Source: Allobranchiibius huperziae (GTDB lineage: Bacteria > Actinomycetota > Actinomycetes > Actinomycetales > Dermatophilaceae). Taken from it: 64,000 nt of DNA. The notes beneath the pieces are model-generated. The model was not told the DNA's origin, did not search any database, and saw nothing but the letters and a program-made list of their open reading frames with translations. The DNA is taken from the NCBI RefSeq assembly GCF_013410455.1, contig NZ_JACCFW010000001.1:3488929-3552928 (forward strand), given 5' to 3'. The position numbers and the translations under genes are program-made. This document shows positions 8,335 through 17,031 of the stretch, in pieces (positions within the stretch are counted from its first letter, which is position 1; each line of letters begins with the position of its first letter).

Positions 8335-9156
8335 TCAGTTACGCCGCAGCAGGCGTTTGGCCAGCGGTGCGGCCTGGTGGAGCCTGTTCTCGATGAAGCC
8401 GTAGCGCTGCTTCCAGTGCTGCAGCGTGTCCCACTGATCGCGGCGGATGCGGATGAGCTGCTCGATGTTGTCCAGGTAGTACTGCGGGTGCGCCCGGATG
8501 ATCTGGGCCAAGGCGCGGACCGTGTCTTCCTCGGCCATGCCTCCGGTGATCGAGTCGGATCGCTGCCGGTAGTGATAGAGCACGCGGTCCAGTCGGTACG
8601 CCGTCCGCCCCAGCTCGAGGATCGAGAGCCACAGGTCGTGGTCCTCCAAGCGCACCTGGTGGTATCCGCCCACAGCGGCCCAGTCCTCTTTACGGAACAT
8701 GGAACAGGCCGGAATCTGGTTGCCGGTCAACATGATCCCGACGTCGAACTGCCCCAGCTCCCACGGCCCGGTCACCGCTCCGAACATGTCGGCGCGGGGG
8801 TAGACGATGCCCAGCTCGGGCCGCGCGTCCAACTCGGCTGCGGCCAGCGCTGCGTACTGCGGCTCGACGATGTCGTCGGCGTCGACGGGCAGGATGTAGG
8901 TGCCGCGCGCTGCTGCCACGCCGGTGTTGCGCGCGCCGGGCAGGCCCTGGTTCTCCTGGTGGATGACGCGCACGCCGAGCGCTTCCACCGCGTCGATCAC
9001 CCGCAGGGTGGTGGGATCGGTGGATCCGTCGTCGACGACGATCAGCTCGAGGTCCGGGTGGGTCTGCGCGAGCGTGGACTCGACGGACTCGCGCAGGTAG
9101 GCGCCGTCGTTGAAGCAGGCGGTCACGATCGTGACCGGGGTGACCGGCCCGCTCAC
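8335..9156 (-). CDS. Glycosyltransferase family 2
   Basis: 273 residues with a GT-A fold. VTIVTACFNDGAYLRESVES at the N terminus is followed by LELIVVDDGSTDPTT. The metal-binding region is GTYILPVDADDIVEPQY (D-x-D, about residue 95), and GGYHQVRLEDHDLWLSI carries the E/D-D-x-D/H-L motif that supplies the base. Membrane segments are absent. GTG 9156 overlaps the stop of the ABC transporter gene (GTGA), so the two are co-transcribed leftward and coupled. Together they form the second arm of the glycan locus, facing the first. The donor sugar is unknown. Confidence 0.88.
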   Translation of the reverse strand: MSGPVTPVTIVTACFNDGAYLRESVESTLAQTHPDLELIVVDDGSTDPTTLRVIDAVEALGVRVIHQENQGLPGARNTGVAAARGTYILPVDADDIVEPQYAALAAAELDARPELGIVYPRADMFGAVTGPWELGQFDVGIMLTGNQIPACSMFRKEDWAAVGGYHQVRLEDHDLWLSILELGRTAYRLDRVLYHYRQRSDSITGGMAEEDTVRALAQIIRAHPQYYLDNIEQLIRIRRDQWDTLQHWKQRYGFIENRLHQAAPLAKRLLRRN

Positions 9157-10949
9157 GGGACGATCACGCCGGTGTCCTCGACGGTCGCCTCGAGGTTGGC
9201 CAGCTCGACCAGGCGCGCGAAGTGGGCGTTGTCCGCGCGTACCTGCTCGAACGTCCCTCGTGAGGCGACCTGGCCGTCTTCGAGGAAGACGATCTGGTCG
9301 CAGCCGCGCACGGTACTGAGGCGGTGGGCGACGATCAGGATGGTGATCTGACCGTGCAGTGCCTGCATGGTCTGGGTGATCTTGTGTTCGGTGATGTTGT
9401 CCAGCGCCGAGGTGGCCTCATCGAGGACCAGCAGTTTCGGCGCGTTGTAGAGCGCACGGGCGATGCCGAGGCGCTGGCGCTGGCCGCCGGACAGCTTGCC
9501 GCCCCACTCGCCGACGGGCGCCTGCAGCCCGCCGGGCAGCTCCGCGAGCAGGTCGGTGAGCTGCGCCTGCTGGACCGCGCGGCGTACCCGCTCCAGGTTC
9601 TCCGGCGTCGGGTCGTCACCGAAGAGCACGTTCTCCTCGACGGTGCCGTCCAGCGGGATGACCTCCTGCGGTACAACGGCCAGGTTGCGCTGCCAGCCGC
9701 GTACGTCGGTCGCGATGTCCTGCCCGTCGGCCAGAATGGCGCCGCCGGTCGGGGTGTGCAGCCCCAGGATGAGGTCGACGAGGGTGGACTTGCCGGCGCC
9801 GCTGCCGCCGACGAGGGCGACCGACGTACCGGCCGTCACATCGAGGTCGACGCCGCGCAGCACCTCCTTGTCGGTGCCGCCGTAGCTGAAGCGCAGATCG
9901 TGCAGCCGCAGCGAGCGCTGGAACGGTATGGGTGCGGCCGGAGCCTCGTGACGGGTGGTGATGCGCTGCGCGTCGTGGGTCTCGGCGATGACCGACTGGA
10001 GCCCGATGCTGCCGACCCGGATCGAGGAGAGGGAGGCGAGCGCGGCGGTCATGCTCGGCAGGATCCGGAAGCCCGCGACCGCGAAGAGCGCCAGCATGCT
10101 GACCGCGCGCGAGGACTCCGAGCGGCTGAAGAGCACGACGGTCATCAGCGCGATGCCGACGATGAAGACGATCTCCAGCACGTAGCGCGGCAGCTCACCG
10201 AGGAAGGTGGAGGTGCGGCTGGCGCCCGCGGCGTCGCGCTGCACCCGGTGGTAGCGGCCGAGGAAGTACTCGGAGTTGTCTTTGAGCTTGATGTCCTTGA
10301 TCGACGCGAGCGGCTCCACCGACACCCGGAACATCGCCTCGGACGCGTTGAGCGCGCGGGCCCCCGCCTCCGAGGCGTAGCGGCGGGTGAGCAGGTAGAG
10401 CGTCGTGCCGGCCACCGCGAAGTACGCGAGCATGATCAGCGCAGGCACGGGCATGATCACCACGAGCGAGATCAGGATCGCCACGATGGTGACCGCGGAG
10501 GTGATCACGTTGATCACGCCGAGGACGACGCCGTTGTAGACCGCGCCGACCGCCCCGCCGCTCATCCGCAGGAACTCCGCGGTCGTGCGCTGCAGGTGCA
10601 GGGAGTACGGCGCATGCAGGAAGTAGCGGAAGAGCGACTCGGAGGTCTCGGCCTCCTGCAGGTTGACGAAGCCGAGCACCCACCACCGGAAGGCGATGAC
10701 CGCGACGCCCTTACAGACGTAGGTGACCAGCAGCACGACCGCCAGCCAGATGGCCACGGTGTTCTTGTCGTCGGTGCCGAAGACGTCGGCGGCGGAGCCG
10801 AGCGGGCCGAACGACGGCGTCGTACCGGTCAGCACCTCCATCAGCGGCAGCACCGTCGCGACCGCCAGGATCTCCGCGAAGGCCTGCAGGATCGACCCGA
10901 CCAGGGCGGCCACCAGCTTCAGCCTGGTGCGCGGCGAGAAGAGCACCAT
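9153..10949 (-). CDS. ABC transporter, fused permease-ATPase, PglK-like glycan flippase
   Basis: 598 residues. The N-terminal exporter domain spans about residues 20-310 with six hydrophobic segments. The ATPase follows with Walker A GGSGAGKS, Q-loop VVPQEVIPLDG, signature LSGGQRQRLGIARAL, Walker B LLVLDEATSALD and the switch His in IVAHRLSTV. The sequence is close in style to PglK/WlaB, which flips lipid-linked oligosaccharides, and its place among glycosyltransferases supports that. ATG 10949 has AGGGA 4 bases upstream; an in-frame GTG at 10973 lacks such a site. Multidrug or lipid-A-type export are less likely alternatives. Confidence 0.85.
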   Translation of the reverse strand: MVLFSPRTRLKLVAALVGSILQAFAEILAVATVLPLMEVLTGTTPSFGPLGSAADVFGTDDKNTVAIWLAVVLLVTYVCKGVAVIAFRWWVLGFVNLQEAETSESLFRYFLHAPYSLHLQRTTAEFLRMSGGAVGAVYNGVVLGVINVITSAVTIVAILISLVVIMPVPALIMLAYFAVAGTTLYLLTRRYASEAGARALNASEAMFRVSVEPLASIKDIKLKDNSEYFLGRYHRVQRDAAGASRTSTFLGELPRYVLEIVFIVGIALMTVVLFSRSESSRAVSMLALFAVAGFRILPSMTAALASLSSIRVGSIGLQSVIAETHDAQRITTRHEAPAAPIPFQRSLRLHDLRFSYGGTDKEVLRGVDLDVTAGTSVALVGGSGAGKSTLVDLILGLHTPTGGAILADGQDIATDVRGWQRNLAVVPQEVIPLDGTVEENVLFGDDPTPENLERVRRAVQQAQLTDLLAELPGGLQAPVGEWGGKLSGGQRQRLGIARALYNAPKLLVLDEATSALDNITEHKITQTMQALHGQITILIVAHRLSTVRGCDQIVFLEDGQVASRGTFEQVRADNAHFARLVELANLEATVEDTGVIVP

Positions 10950-11104
10950 GACGTCCCTGGGGATTCCGAGCACGGTGACCTTCGCTGGAGCGGGACGGGG
11001 GCAGGGCGCGCGGGTGCGCACCGGCGACATCGTACGCAGTGCGCGCGTGCGGCAGCGGGTTACGACGGGGTGCCTGCAAGCGCCGGTATGCCTCAGCGGG
11101 CACC

Positions 11105-11110
11105 TACGAT
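11105..11110 (+). promoter_or_regulatory. -10 box TACGAT of leaderless methyltransferase gene
   Basis: TACGAT ends exactly 7 bases before ATG 11118, which decides this start over the in-frame ATG at 11109 that would fall inside the promoter. Confidence 0.55.
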
Positions 11111-11117
11111 GTGCCGC

Positions 11118-11939
11118 ATGGTTTCGGTCACGAACGCCCAGGTCGACGATCTGCCGGGGTGGTTCTTCCCCATCGACATGGAGCTCTTCCGGGTGCACCT
11201 GGCCCGCAGCGCGCAGCAGGGCCCGGGCGACCTGGCCGAGTTGGGCGTCTACCTCGGTAAGAGCGCGACGCTGATCGGCGGTGACGTGGGACCGGGCGAG
11301 ACGTTCACCGTCATCGACCTCTTCGGGGATGACGCGGGGGACGAGCGCAACCTGGAGGAGAACATCGACCAGTACCCGGAGCTGACCCGGGCGCAGTTCG
11401 AGGCCAACTACCGCGGGCTGCACGGCGAGCTGCCCGTCGTCGTGCAGGACTACAGCGAGAAGATCGTCGACCACGCGGCGCACGGCACCCACCGGTTCGT
11501 GCACATCGACGCCTCGCACCTCTACGAGCACGTGGTCAAGGACATCGCGGCCACGCGCACCCTCCTGCGGCCCGACGGCGTCGTCGTCTTCGACGACTAC
11601 CGCTCGGCGCACACCCCCGGCGTCTCGGCGGCGGTGTGGGAGGCGCGCGAGTCCGGTCTGCGGCCGATCGCCGTGTCCGAGGTCAAGCTCTACGCCACCT
11701 GGGGCGACCCGGCGCCGTACACCGAGGCGGTGCTCTCCTGGGTGCGCGATTCGGAGTTCGCCCACGAGATGCACCGGATCGGCGCCGACGACGTGGTGCG
11801 CGTCTTCGGCGGGTACGGGTCGGCCGAGCCCGTATGGCTGCCCTGGGTGCCCCCGCGGATGGCGCCCCGTTTCTCCGCGGCTGTGACCGCCGTACGCGGC
11901 TTCACCCGGCGTCGCCCGTCTCGCGCGGTCGCTTCCTAG
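11118..11939 (+). CDS. Class I SAM-dependent methyltransferase
   Basis: 273 residues. GDLAELGVYLGKSATLIGG matches the glycine-rich SAM loop (E-x-G-x-x-x-G), FTVIDLFGDD carries the acidic ribose-binding residue, HRFVHIDASHLYEHVVKDI holds the second D-x-x-H block, and LLRPDGVVVFDDY is motif IV. This is the Methyltransf_24 type, common in sugar O-methylation and in macrocin-like enzymes. It is divergent from the ABC transporter and is followed 6 bases later by a GT32-like gene. O-methylation of a glycan residue is the likely role. The start at 11118 is set by the -10 box. Confidence 0.8.
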   Translation: MVSVTNAQVDDLPGWFFPIDMELFRVHLARSAQQGPGDLAELGVYLGKSATLIGGDVGPGETFTVIDLFGDDAGDERNLEENIDQYPELTRAQFEANYRGLHGELPVVVQDYSEKIVDHAAHGTHRFVHIDASHLYEHVVKDIAATRTLLRPDGVVVFDDYRSAHTPGVSAAVWEARESGLRPIAVSEVKLYATWGDPAPYTEAVLSWVRDSEFAHEMHRIGADDVVRVFGGYGSAEPVWLPWVPPRMAPRFSAAVTAVRGFTRRRPSRAVAS

Positions 11940-11945
11940 GCCGCC

Positions 11946-12827
11946 GTGGGGATTCTGCGTTGGGGAGCGCAGCAGGCCAGGCAGGCCAAGCACCGCGCGT
12001 TCGTGGTGTGGAGGCGTGTGCCGTTGTCGAAGAACGTGATCCGCGCGAACGACGCCCGGTGGAGGCGGCACTTCGCCAAGCACCCGTACGTCTACGACCC
12101 GACGCACCACGCCCACACGTTCCTGGCCGAGCCGCCTCCGCCGGACGGAGGTGCGAGCGAGCTGCCCCGGGTCATCTGGTGCGTCTGGACCGGCGACAAC
12201 CCGCTCACCGAGAACCGGCAGCGTGGTCTGGCGAGCCTGCGCGAGCAGCACGCCGGCACCGACGTGCAGGTGCGTCTGCTGACCCCGGAGGACCTGGACC
12301 AGTGGCTGGTCGAGGGTCACCCGTTGCACCCGGCGTACGAGTTCCTCTCCCTCAACCACCGTTCGGACTACCTGCGCGCCTACCTGCTGCACCATCACGG
12401 CGGTGGCTACTCCGACATCAAGCCCACCCCGCGTAGCTGGGCCGACAGCTTCGACCTGCTGGAGCAGCACCCGGAGAGCTGGGCGCTGGGGTATCCCGAG
12501 CTGTCGTCGTCGCTGTGCGCTCAGCTGCCCGGCGGGTACGGGCGGCTGGTCAAGCACCACTTCCCGCTCTTCATCGGCAACAGCGCGTTCATCTACCGCT
12601 CGCACACGCCGATGACCGCGTCGTGGCTCGCCGCGCTGGAACGCGATCTGGACGAGGCGGTCGACGAGCTGCGGGCCCATCCTGGCGGGATGTGGGGCCG
12701 CACGCCGGGATATCCGCTGCGCTGGGGGCAGTTGATGGCCGACATCGGGCAGCCGCTGCAGCTGAAGTACCACGGCCGCTTCCTGCAGGACGGCCGGATG
12801 CAGCCGGGGTTCGTGGACTACCGCTGA
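11946..12827 (+). CDS. GT32-like capsular polysaccharide glycosyltransferase
   Basis: 293 residues from GTG 11946. LPRVIWCVWTGDNPLTENRQ is the IPKxIHQxW-type opening block of the GT32/OCH1 and Caps_synth family. HRSDYLRAYLLHHHGGGYSD supplies the D-x-x-R-x-x-x-L-x-x-x-G-G-x-Y-x-D signature, although the usual D-x-D reads SDIK here, so one metal-binding Asp is replaced. NSAFIYRS and GKTPGY-like GRTPGYPL follow. No signal peptide; a short basic N terminus may sit on the membrane face. It lies 6 bases after the methyltransferase gene and probably shares its transcript. A hexose such as mannose or galactose is the usual donor in the family. Confidence 0.8.
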   Translation: MGILRWGAQQARQAKHRAFVVWRRVPLSKNVIRANDARWRRHFAKHPYVYDPTHHAHTFLAEPPPPDGGASELPRVIWCVWTGDNPLTENRQRGLASLREQHAGTDVQVRLLTPEDLDQWLVEGHPLHPAYEFLSLNHRSDYLRAYLLHHHGGGYSDIKPTPRSWADSFDLLEQHPESWALGYPELSSSLCAQLPGGYGRLVKHHFPLFIGNSAFIYRSHTPMTASWLAALERDLDEAVDELRAHPGGMWGRTPGYPLRWGQLMADIGQPLQLKYHGRFLQDGRMQPGFVDYR

Positions 12828-12977
12828 CAGGTGGATGTGCCCGGAGGCCACGATGTCCCTTCGATGCGCCTCGATAGGCAGAGACCAGAGCGGCGTTCGT
12901 CGAGGCGGTAATCTCCGGCCGACGCCGCTCGACCGATACATCGACGTGGCGGCGGAGTGGTCGAGGAGGGAGTGGGC
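12828..12977. other. Intergenic gap with one weak inverted repeat
   Basis: Within 150 bases the only visible structure is GAGCGGCGT (12888-12896) pairing with ACGCCGCTC (12922-12930) across 25 bases. It could end the upstream transcript or bind a regulator of the SDR gene. No reading frame of note. Confidence 0.35.
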
Positions 12978-13739
12978 ATGCGCTTCACCGATCGGGTGTG
13001 TGTGGTGAACGGCGCGGCGAGTGACATCGGTGCAGCCGTGGTCGACCGGTTGCGCGGCGAGGGCGCTCTCGTGGTCGGTGTCGACCGCAAGGAACACAGC
13101 GTCGGCGACGTGTCGGTGACTGCCGATCTCCTGGCCGAGGACGAGGTGCGAGCGTTGTATGCCGACGTGGTCGGCCGTCTTGGACGTCTCGACGTGGTCT
13201 ACAACAACCAGGGCCTCATGGATCGGGGCGACCTCTCACTGCTCCACACCGATCTCGACATATGGCGGACGGTGCAGGACGCGAATCTCACGTCGACGTT
13301 CCTGTCGTGCAAGCACGCGGTGCCCCTGCTCCTGGAGACCGATCCGCGTGGCGGGGCGATCGTCAACTCGGCGTCCTTCCTCGCCGAGATCGGGGCGGCG
13401 ACCGCGCAGATGGGGTACGCCGCGGCGAAGGCCGCTGTGGTCCAGCTGACCCGTGACCTCGGTGTGCATCTTGCGCGCGGCGGTGTGCGCGTGAACGCGG
13501 TCCTGTTCGGCCCCATCGACACACCCGCCCAACGGGCCGTCTTCGAACGCAACCCCGGAGCGCTCGACAAGCGCCTCGTGCACTGGCCGATGGGCCGATT
13601 CGGCACGCTCGCGGAAGCGGCGGCCACCGTGGCCTTCCTGGCCAGTGACGACGCCGGGTTCATCACCGCGGCGGCCATACCTCTCGATGGAGGGATCACC
13701 CGCGCGTTCACGGTCCCCGAGGATTCCGCCACGCCCTGA
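12978..13739 (+). CDS. SDR family oxidoreductase
   Basis: 254 residues, standard length for classical short-chain dehydrogenases. The cofactor loop is NGAASDIGA (Ser/Asp variant of TGxxxGIG), followed by the acidic GVDRKEH that favours NAD. NNQG replaces NNAG. Ser in VNSASFLAE and the Tyr-Lys pair in MGYAAAKAAVV complete the active site, and VNAVLFGPIDTP and LDGGITRA are family-typical. ATG 12978 has GGAGGG 7 bases upstream. The gene is monocistronic, between glycan genes and a separate GT2 gene, and its substrate is unknown. It need not belong to the glycan pathway. Confidence 0.85.
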   Translation: MRFTDRVCVVNGAASDIGAAVVDRLRGEGALVVGVDRKEHSVGDVSVTADLLAEDEVRALYADVVGRLGRLDVVYNNQGLMDRGDLSLLHTDLDIWRTVQDANLTSTFLSCKHAVPLLLETDPRGGAIVNSASFLAEIGAATAQMGYAAAKAAVVQLTRDLGVHLARGGVRVNAVLFGPIDTPAQRAVFERNPGALDKRLVHWPMGRFGTLAEAAATVAFLASDDAGFITAAAIPLDGGITRAFTVPEDSATP

Positions 13740-13854
13740 CGGCCCCGGACGTTCGGGTCGAGGCACGGCCCGTCGGCGCTACCGGACGGCATCGGTCCCC
13801 CGTGCACAGCACGTGCACCTCGTTCCCACGCCACTCGGGGAGCTCGTCGATGGG

Positions 13855-13860
13855 TAGCCT
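13855..13860 (+). promoter_or_regulatory. -10 box TAGCCT of leaderless GT2 gene
   Basis: TAGCCT ends 7 bases before ATG 13868 and falls downstream of the alternative in-frame ATG 13850, so 13868 is the better start. GTGCAC occurs twice 5 bases apart just upstream (13802-13818) and could be an operator. Confidence 0.5.
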
Positions 13861-13867
13861 GCACGCC

Positions 13868-14785
13868 ATGCCGCCCGCTGCCACCGTCATCGTGCCCACG
13901 CTGGGCGGCGCCGAGCGACTGCCGCGACTGTTCGCCGCGCTGGAGCAGCAGGAGGGCACGACGTACGAGTGCGTCGTCGTGCTGGACGGGCAGGTCGACG
14001 ACTCCGCCGCTGTCGTGCAGTCCTGGAGCGGGCGGATACCGGTGCGATCCGTGGCCTTTCCGGAGAACCGCGGCCGATCGGCAGCGCTGAACGCCGGCCG
14101 TGCGGCCGCGCAGGGCCGGGTGCTGATCCGGTGCGACGACGACCTCGCACCCGCCCCGTCGTTCGTGGCGGCGCACGTCGCCCACCACGATCGGCCGGAG
14201 CCGGTGGGCGTCGTCGGCATGTGCCCCGAAGTCTTTCCCGACAACGCCTACGTGCGCGCGTACGGGCAGACCAACGACGACCTCGTCCGCGAGAGCAGCT
14301 ATGCGCTCGCCCCGGATCAGGCGTGGCGCCGCTGGTCGGCCAACGTGTCGGTCACCGACGAGACGTGGGACCGGGTCGGGCCCTACGACGACGCGTTCCG
14401 GGTCTACGGCTGGGAGGACATCGACTGGGGATACCGCCTGCACCTGCTCGGCATCCCGGTGCTCGTGCCCCGTGATCTCGAAGCGCCGCACCACAATCCG
14501 GCGACCAGCGCGACCGAACGCGCCGAGCGGGCCTACCACTCCGGTGCCTCCCGCCGGGTCTTCGAGGCCAAGCACGGATCGGACGCGCTGGGCGCTGACC
14601 GGCTGGCGATGGATTCGCCCTGGAACGTCGCGGTGCGCGCGACGGGAGGCGTCCTGAGGTCGGACGGGGCCGTCCGATTGCTGGGGCGCGGCGTCGACGG
14701 GCTGCTGCCGCGGGTGTCGCCCTCGGTGGGTCACAAGCTGGTGGCGCTGCTCGTGGAGGGTTCAGGCGTCGCCGCGACGCGCTGA
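13868..14785 (+). CDS. Glycosyltransferase family 2, GT27-like C-terminal block
   Basis: 305 residues. PAATVIVPTLGGAERLPRL and CVVVLDGQVDD form the nucleotide-binding N terminus, and GRVLIRCDDDLAPAP contains the D-D-D metal site near residue 90. WSANVSVTDETWDRVGPYDD and GWEDIDWGYRLH provide the W-E/G-x-E-D-x-E/D-W-x-R block typical of galactosaminyl and chondroitin-type GT2 enzymes. No membrane segment. Transcribed alone; the downstream aldo/keto reductase has its own promoter. It probably adds one sugar to the locus product, but the gap and own promoter mean it could serve another pathway. Confidence 0.82.
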   Translation: MPPAATVIVPTLGGAERLPRLFAALEQQEGTTYECVVVLDGQVDDSAAVVQSWSGRIPVRSVAFPENRGRSAALNAGRAAAQGRVLIRCDDDLAPAPSFVAAHVAHHDRPEPVGVVGMCPEVFPDNAYVRAYGQTNDDLVRESSYALAPDQAWRRWSANVSVTDETWDRVGPYDDAFRVYGWEDIDWGYRLHLLGIPVLVPRDLEAPHHNPATSATERAERAYHSGASRRVFEAKHGSDALGADRLAMDSPWNVAVRATGGVLRSDGAVRLLGRGVDGLLPRVSPSVGHKLVALLVEGSGVAATR

Positions 14786-14796
14786 TACGCCACGAG

Positions 14797-14802
14797 TAGC
14801 GT
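14797..14802 (+). promoter_or_regulatory. -10 box TAGCGT of leaderless aldo/keto reductase gene
   Basis: TAGCGT ends 7 bases before ATG 14810. The alternative GTG 14801 would lie within the box and is therefore rejected as start. Confidence 0.6.
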
Positions 14803-14809
14803 GACTCAC

Positions 14810-15652
14810 ATGGTCAGTGACATCCCGGCATACACCCTGAACGACGAGAACACCCTGCCCGCAATCGGTTTCGGCTCCTATCCGCTGAAGGGCGAGGACG
14901 GCACGGCCGCGATGGTGAGCGCGATCGAGGCGGGCTACCGACTGCTCGACACCGCGGTGAACTATCAGAACGAGGCCGAGGTCGGTGAGGCGATGCGTCG
15001 CAGCGGCCTGCCGCGCGAGCAGTTGCAGGTCACCACGAAGATCCCCGGCCGCCACCACGGGTACGACGACGCGCGGGCGTCCATCCGCACGTCCCTGCAG
15101 ACGCTCGGTGTCGACTACATCGACCTGCACCTCATCCACTGGCCGAACCCCAGCGTCGGGAAGTTCCGTGAGGCCTGGCGCGCACTGGTCGAGGCGCGCG
15201 AGGAGGGGCTGGTGAAGTCGATCGGCGTCTCCAACTTCACCCCCGAGTTCCTGCGCGCGATCATCGACGACTCCGGCGTGACCCCCGCCGTCAACCAGAT
15301 CGAGCTGCACCCCTACTTCCCGCAGCAGCAGATGCGCGCGGTGCACGCCGAGCTCGGCATCCGCACCGAGGCGTGGAGCCCGATGGGCAAGCGGCAGGCG
15401 CCGTTCACCGAGGACGCGGTCGCCGGGCCGGCGCGCGCGTACGACGTGTCACCGGGCCAGGTCATCATGCGCTGGCACTACCAGCTCGGCAGCCTGCCGA
15501 TCCCGAAGTCGGCGACGCCGGAGCGCCAGCGGGCCAATCTGGACGTCTTCGGCTTCGAGCTGACCGACGCGGAGGTGGCCGCGATCACCGCACTCGGGCG
15601 CCCCGACGGCCGCCTCTTCGGCGGCGACCCGGAGACCCACGAGGAGATGTGA
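14810..15652 (+). CDS. Aldo/keto reductase, AKR5-like (diketogluconate reductase type)
   Basis: 280 residues, an NADPH-dependent (beta/alpha)8-barrel reductase acting on carbonyl compounds. The catalytic tetrad is visible: Asp and Tyr in RLLDTAVNYQNEAEVG, Lys in VTTKIPGRHHG, His in DLHLIHWPNP. IGVSNFTPEFL and VNQIELHPYFPQ are AKR signatures, and SLPIPKSATPERQRANL binds the cofactor phosphate. Monocistronic with its own leaderless promoter. It ends 4 bases before an 18-bp perfect hairpin and faces ilvA. The natural substrate cannot be deduced; many members detoxify aldehydes or methylglyoxal. Confidence 0.9.
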   Translation: MVSDIPAYTLNDENTLPAIGFGSYPLKGEDGTAAMVSAIEAGYRLLDTAVNYQNEAEVGEAMRRSGLPREQLQVTTKIPGRHHGYDDARASIRTSLQTLGVDYIDLHLIHWPNPSVGKFREAWRALVEAREEGLVKSIGVSNFTPEFLRAIIDDSGVTPAVNQIELHPYFPQQQMRAVHAELGIRTEAWSPMGKRQAPFTEDAVAGPARAYDVSPGQVIMRWHYQLGSLPIPKSATPERQRANLDVFGFELTDAEVAAITALGRPDGRLFGGDPETHEEM

Positions 15653-15656
15653 AAGG

Positions 15657-15696
15657 TGGAGTCGCCGCGCGCTCTATGGAGCGCGCGGCGACTCCA
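15657..15696. terminator. 40-nt perfect hairpin, repeat family A copy 1
   Basis: An 18-bp perfect stem (15657-15674 with 15679-15696) with a 4-base TATG loop separates two convergent genes, so it probably terminates both. No T-tract follows. A second 40-nt palindrome 80% identical to it lies at 34551-34590, which marks it as a dispersed repeat rather than a one-off terminator. Confidence 0.75.
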
Positions 15697-15715
15697 TCGC
15701 CTGGTGCGCCGACGA

Positions 15716-16966
15716 CTAGAGCAGGAAGCCGAACATCGGGCTGTCCGGCGGCACCCGCTCGATGACCAGCGGTGAGGCCTTCATCCGGTCCAACAGCGGT
15801 TGCAGGTCGGCCGCCGACCCGAGCTCGACCCCGACGAGCGCCGGGCCGTACTCACGACTGTTGCGCTTGACGTACTCGAAGAGCGCGATGTCGTCCTCCG
15901 GGCCGAGGACGTCGTTCAGGAAACGGCGCAACGCCCCTGGCTCCTGAGGGAATTCGACGAGGAAGTAGTGCTTGCGGCCCTCGTGCACCAGGGCGCGCTC
16001 GACCACCTCGCCGTAGCGGCTGACGTCGTTGTTGCCACCGGAGAGCACCGCCACGACGGTGGATTCGGGCTCCAGGTCGAGCTCGAGCAGCGCGGCCGAG
16101 GCGATGGCGCCCGACGGCTCGGCGATGATCCCCTCGCTCTGGTAGAGCGCGAGCATCTCGGTGCAGATGGCTCCCTCGGCGATGGTGCGCATCTCGCACC
16201 CGGAGTCGCGCACGATCGGGAAGGTGAACGCGCCCACCCGGCGTACGGCGGTGCCGTCGGCGAAGCCGTCGATGGCGTCGAGGGTGACGGGCGCTCCCCC
16301 GTCGAGGGCGGCCGTCATGCTCGCGGCTCCGGCGGGTTCGACCCCGACGATCCGGGTGCGTGGGTGCTCCTGCTGCAGTGCCGTGATCGCGCCGGCCAGC
16401 AGCCCGCCGCCGCCGACGGGGACGACCAGGACGTCGGGCGCTCTGCCCAACTGGTCCACGACCTCCAGTGCGATCGTGCCCTGCCCGGCGATGGTCCGCG
16501 GGTCGTCGAACGCCGGCACGATGGTCGCGCCGGTGCGGTCCGCCTCGGCGTACGCCGCAGTGGCCGCGTCGTCGTACGTCTCGCCGTCGACGACCACCTT
16601 GACCCGCCCGAGTCCGAGCGCCGACACCCGATCGCGTTTCTGACGAGGCGTCGTGCGCGGCAGGTGAATGCGCGCGTCGACACCGAGCTGCGCGCCGGCC
16701 AGCGCGACCCCCTGGGCGTGGTTGCCCGCGCTCGCGCACACCACCCCGCGCGACCGCTGCTCGTCGTCGAGCTGGGCGATGAGGTTGTACGCGCCGCGGA
16801 TCTTGTAGGACCGCACCGGCTGCAGGTCCTCGCGCTTGAGGTGCACCTGCGCACCGGTCAGCGCGGACAGCCGCGCGCTGGTGTCGAGCGGGGTGGGTGA
16901 CGCCACGCTGGAGAGTCGGTCGGCCGCGGCGCGTACGTCGGCGACCGTGGGATTCTGCGTCGTCAC
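15716..16966 (-). CDS. ilvA: Threonine ammonia-lyase with C-terminal ACT-like domain
   Basis: 416 residues. It deaminates L-threonine to 2-oxobutyrate, the entry step of isoleucine synthesis. The PLP lysine lies in PVRSYKIRGAYN (about residue 60), the phosphate loop is VGGGGLLAG, and SAGNHAQGVA is the substrate loop. The last 90 residues (HYFLVEFPQEPGALRRFL onward) form one ACT-like regulatory domain, as in corynebacterial IlvA, which allows feedback control by isoleucine. GTG 16966 follows a TACCTT box by 6 bases, so the mRNA should be leaderless. Other branched-chain genes are not nearby. Confidence 0.92.
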   Translation of the reverse strand: MTTQNPTVADVRAAADRLSSVASPTPLDTSARLSALTGAQVHLKREDLQPVRSYKIRGAYNLIAQLDDEQRSRGVVCASAGNHAQGVALAGAQLGVDARIHLPRTTPRQKRDRVSALGLGRVKVVVDGETYDDAATAAYAEADRTGATIVPAFDDPRTIAGQGTIALEVVDQLGRAPDVLVVPVGGGGLLAGAITALQQEHPRTRIVGVEPAGAASMTAALDGGAPVTLDAIDGFADGTAVRRVGAFTFPIVRDSGCEMRTIAEGAICTEMLALYQSEGIIAEPSGAIASAALLELDLEPESTVVAVLSGGNNDVSRYGEVVERALVHEGRKHYFLVEFPQEPGALRRFLNDVLGPEDDIALFEYVKRNSREYGPALVGVELGSAADLQPLLDRMKASPLVIERVPPDSPMFGFLL

Positions 16967-16972
16967 CCGTCC

Positions 16973-16978
16973 AAGGTA
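16973..16978 (-). promoter_or_regulatory. -10 box TACCTT of leaderless ilvA
   Basis: Read leftward, TACCTT ends 6 bases before GTG 16966 and fixes the start well downstream of the long open frame that continues to 17170. Confidence 0.5.
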
Positions 16979-17031
16979 TCCACCGGACGGCGCTCCCGGC
17001 GGCGCTGTCCTGCCGGTGGACAGGACCCCGG

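Noticed and set aside
9324-11110. Long plus-strand frame opposite the ABC transporter
   Set aside because: It mirrors the transporter codons and has no domain pattern; only its last part (from 11118) is the real methyltransferase.
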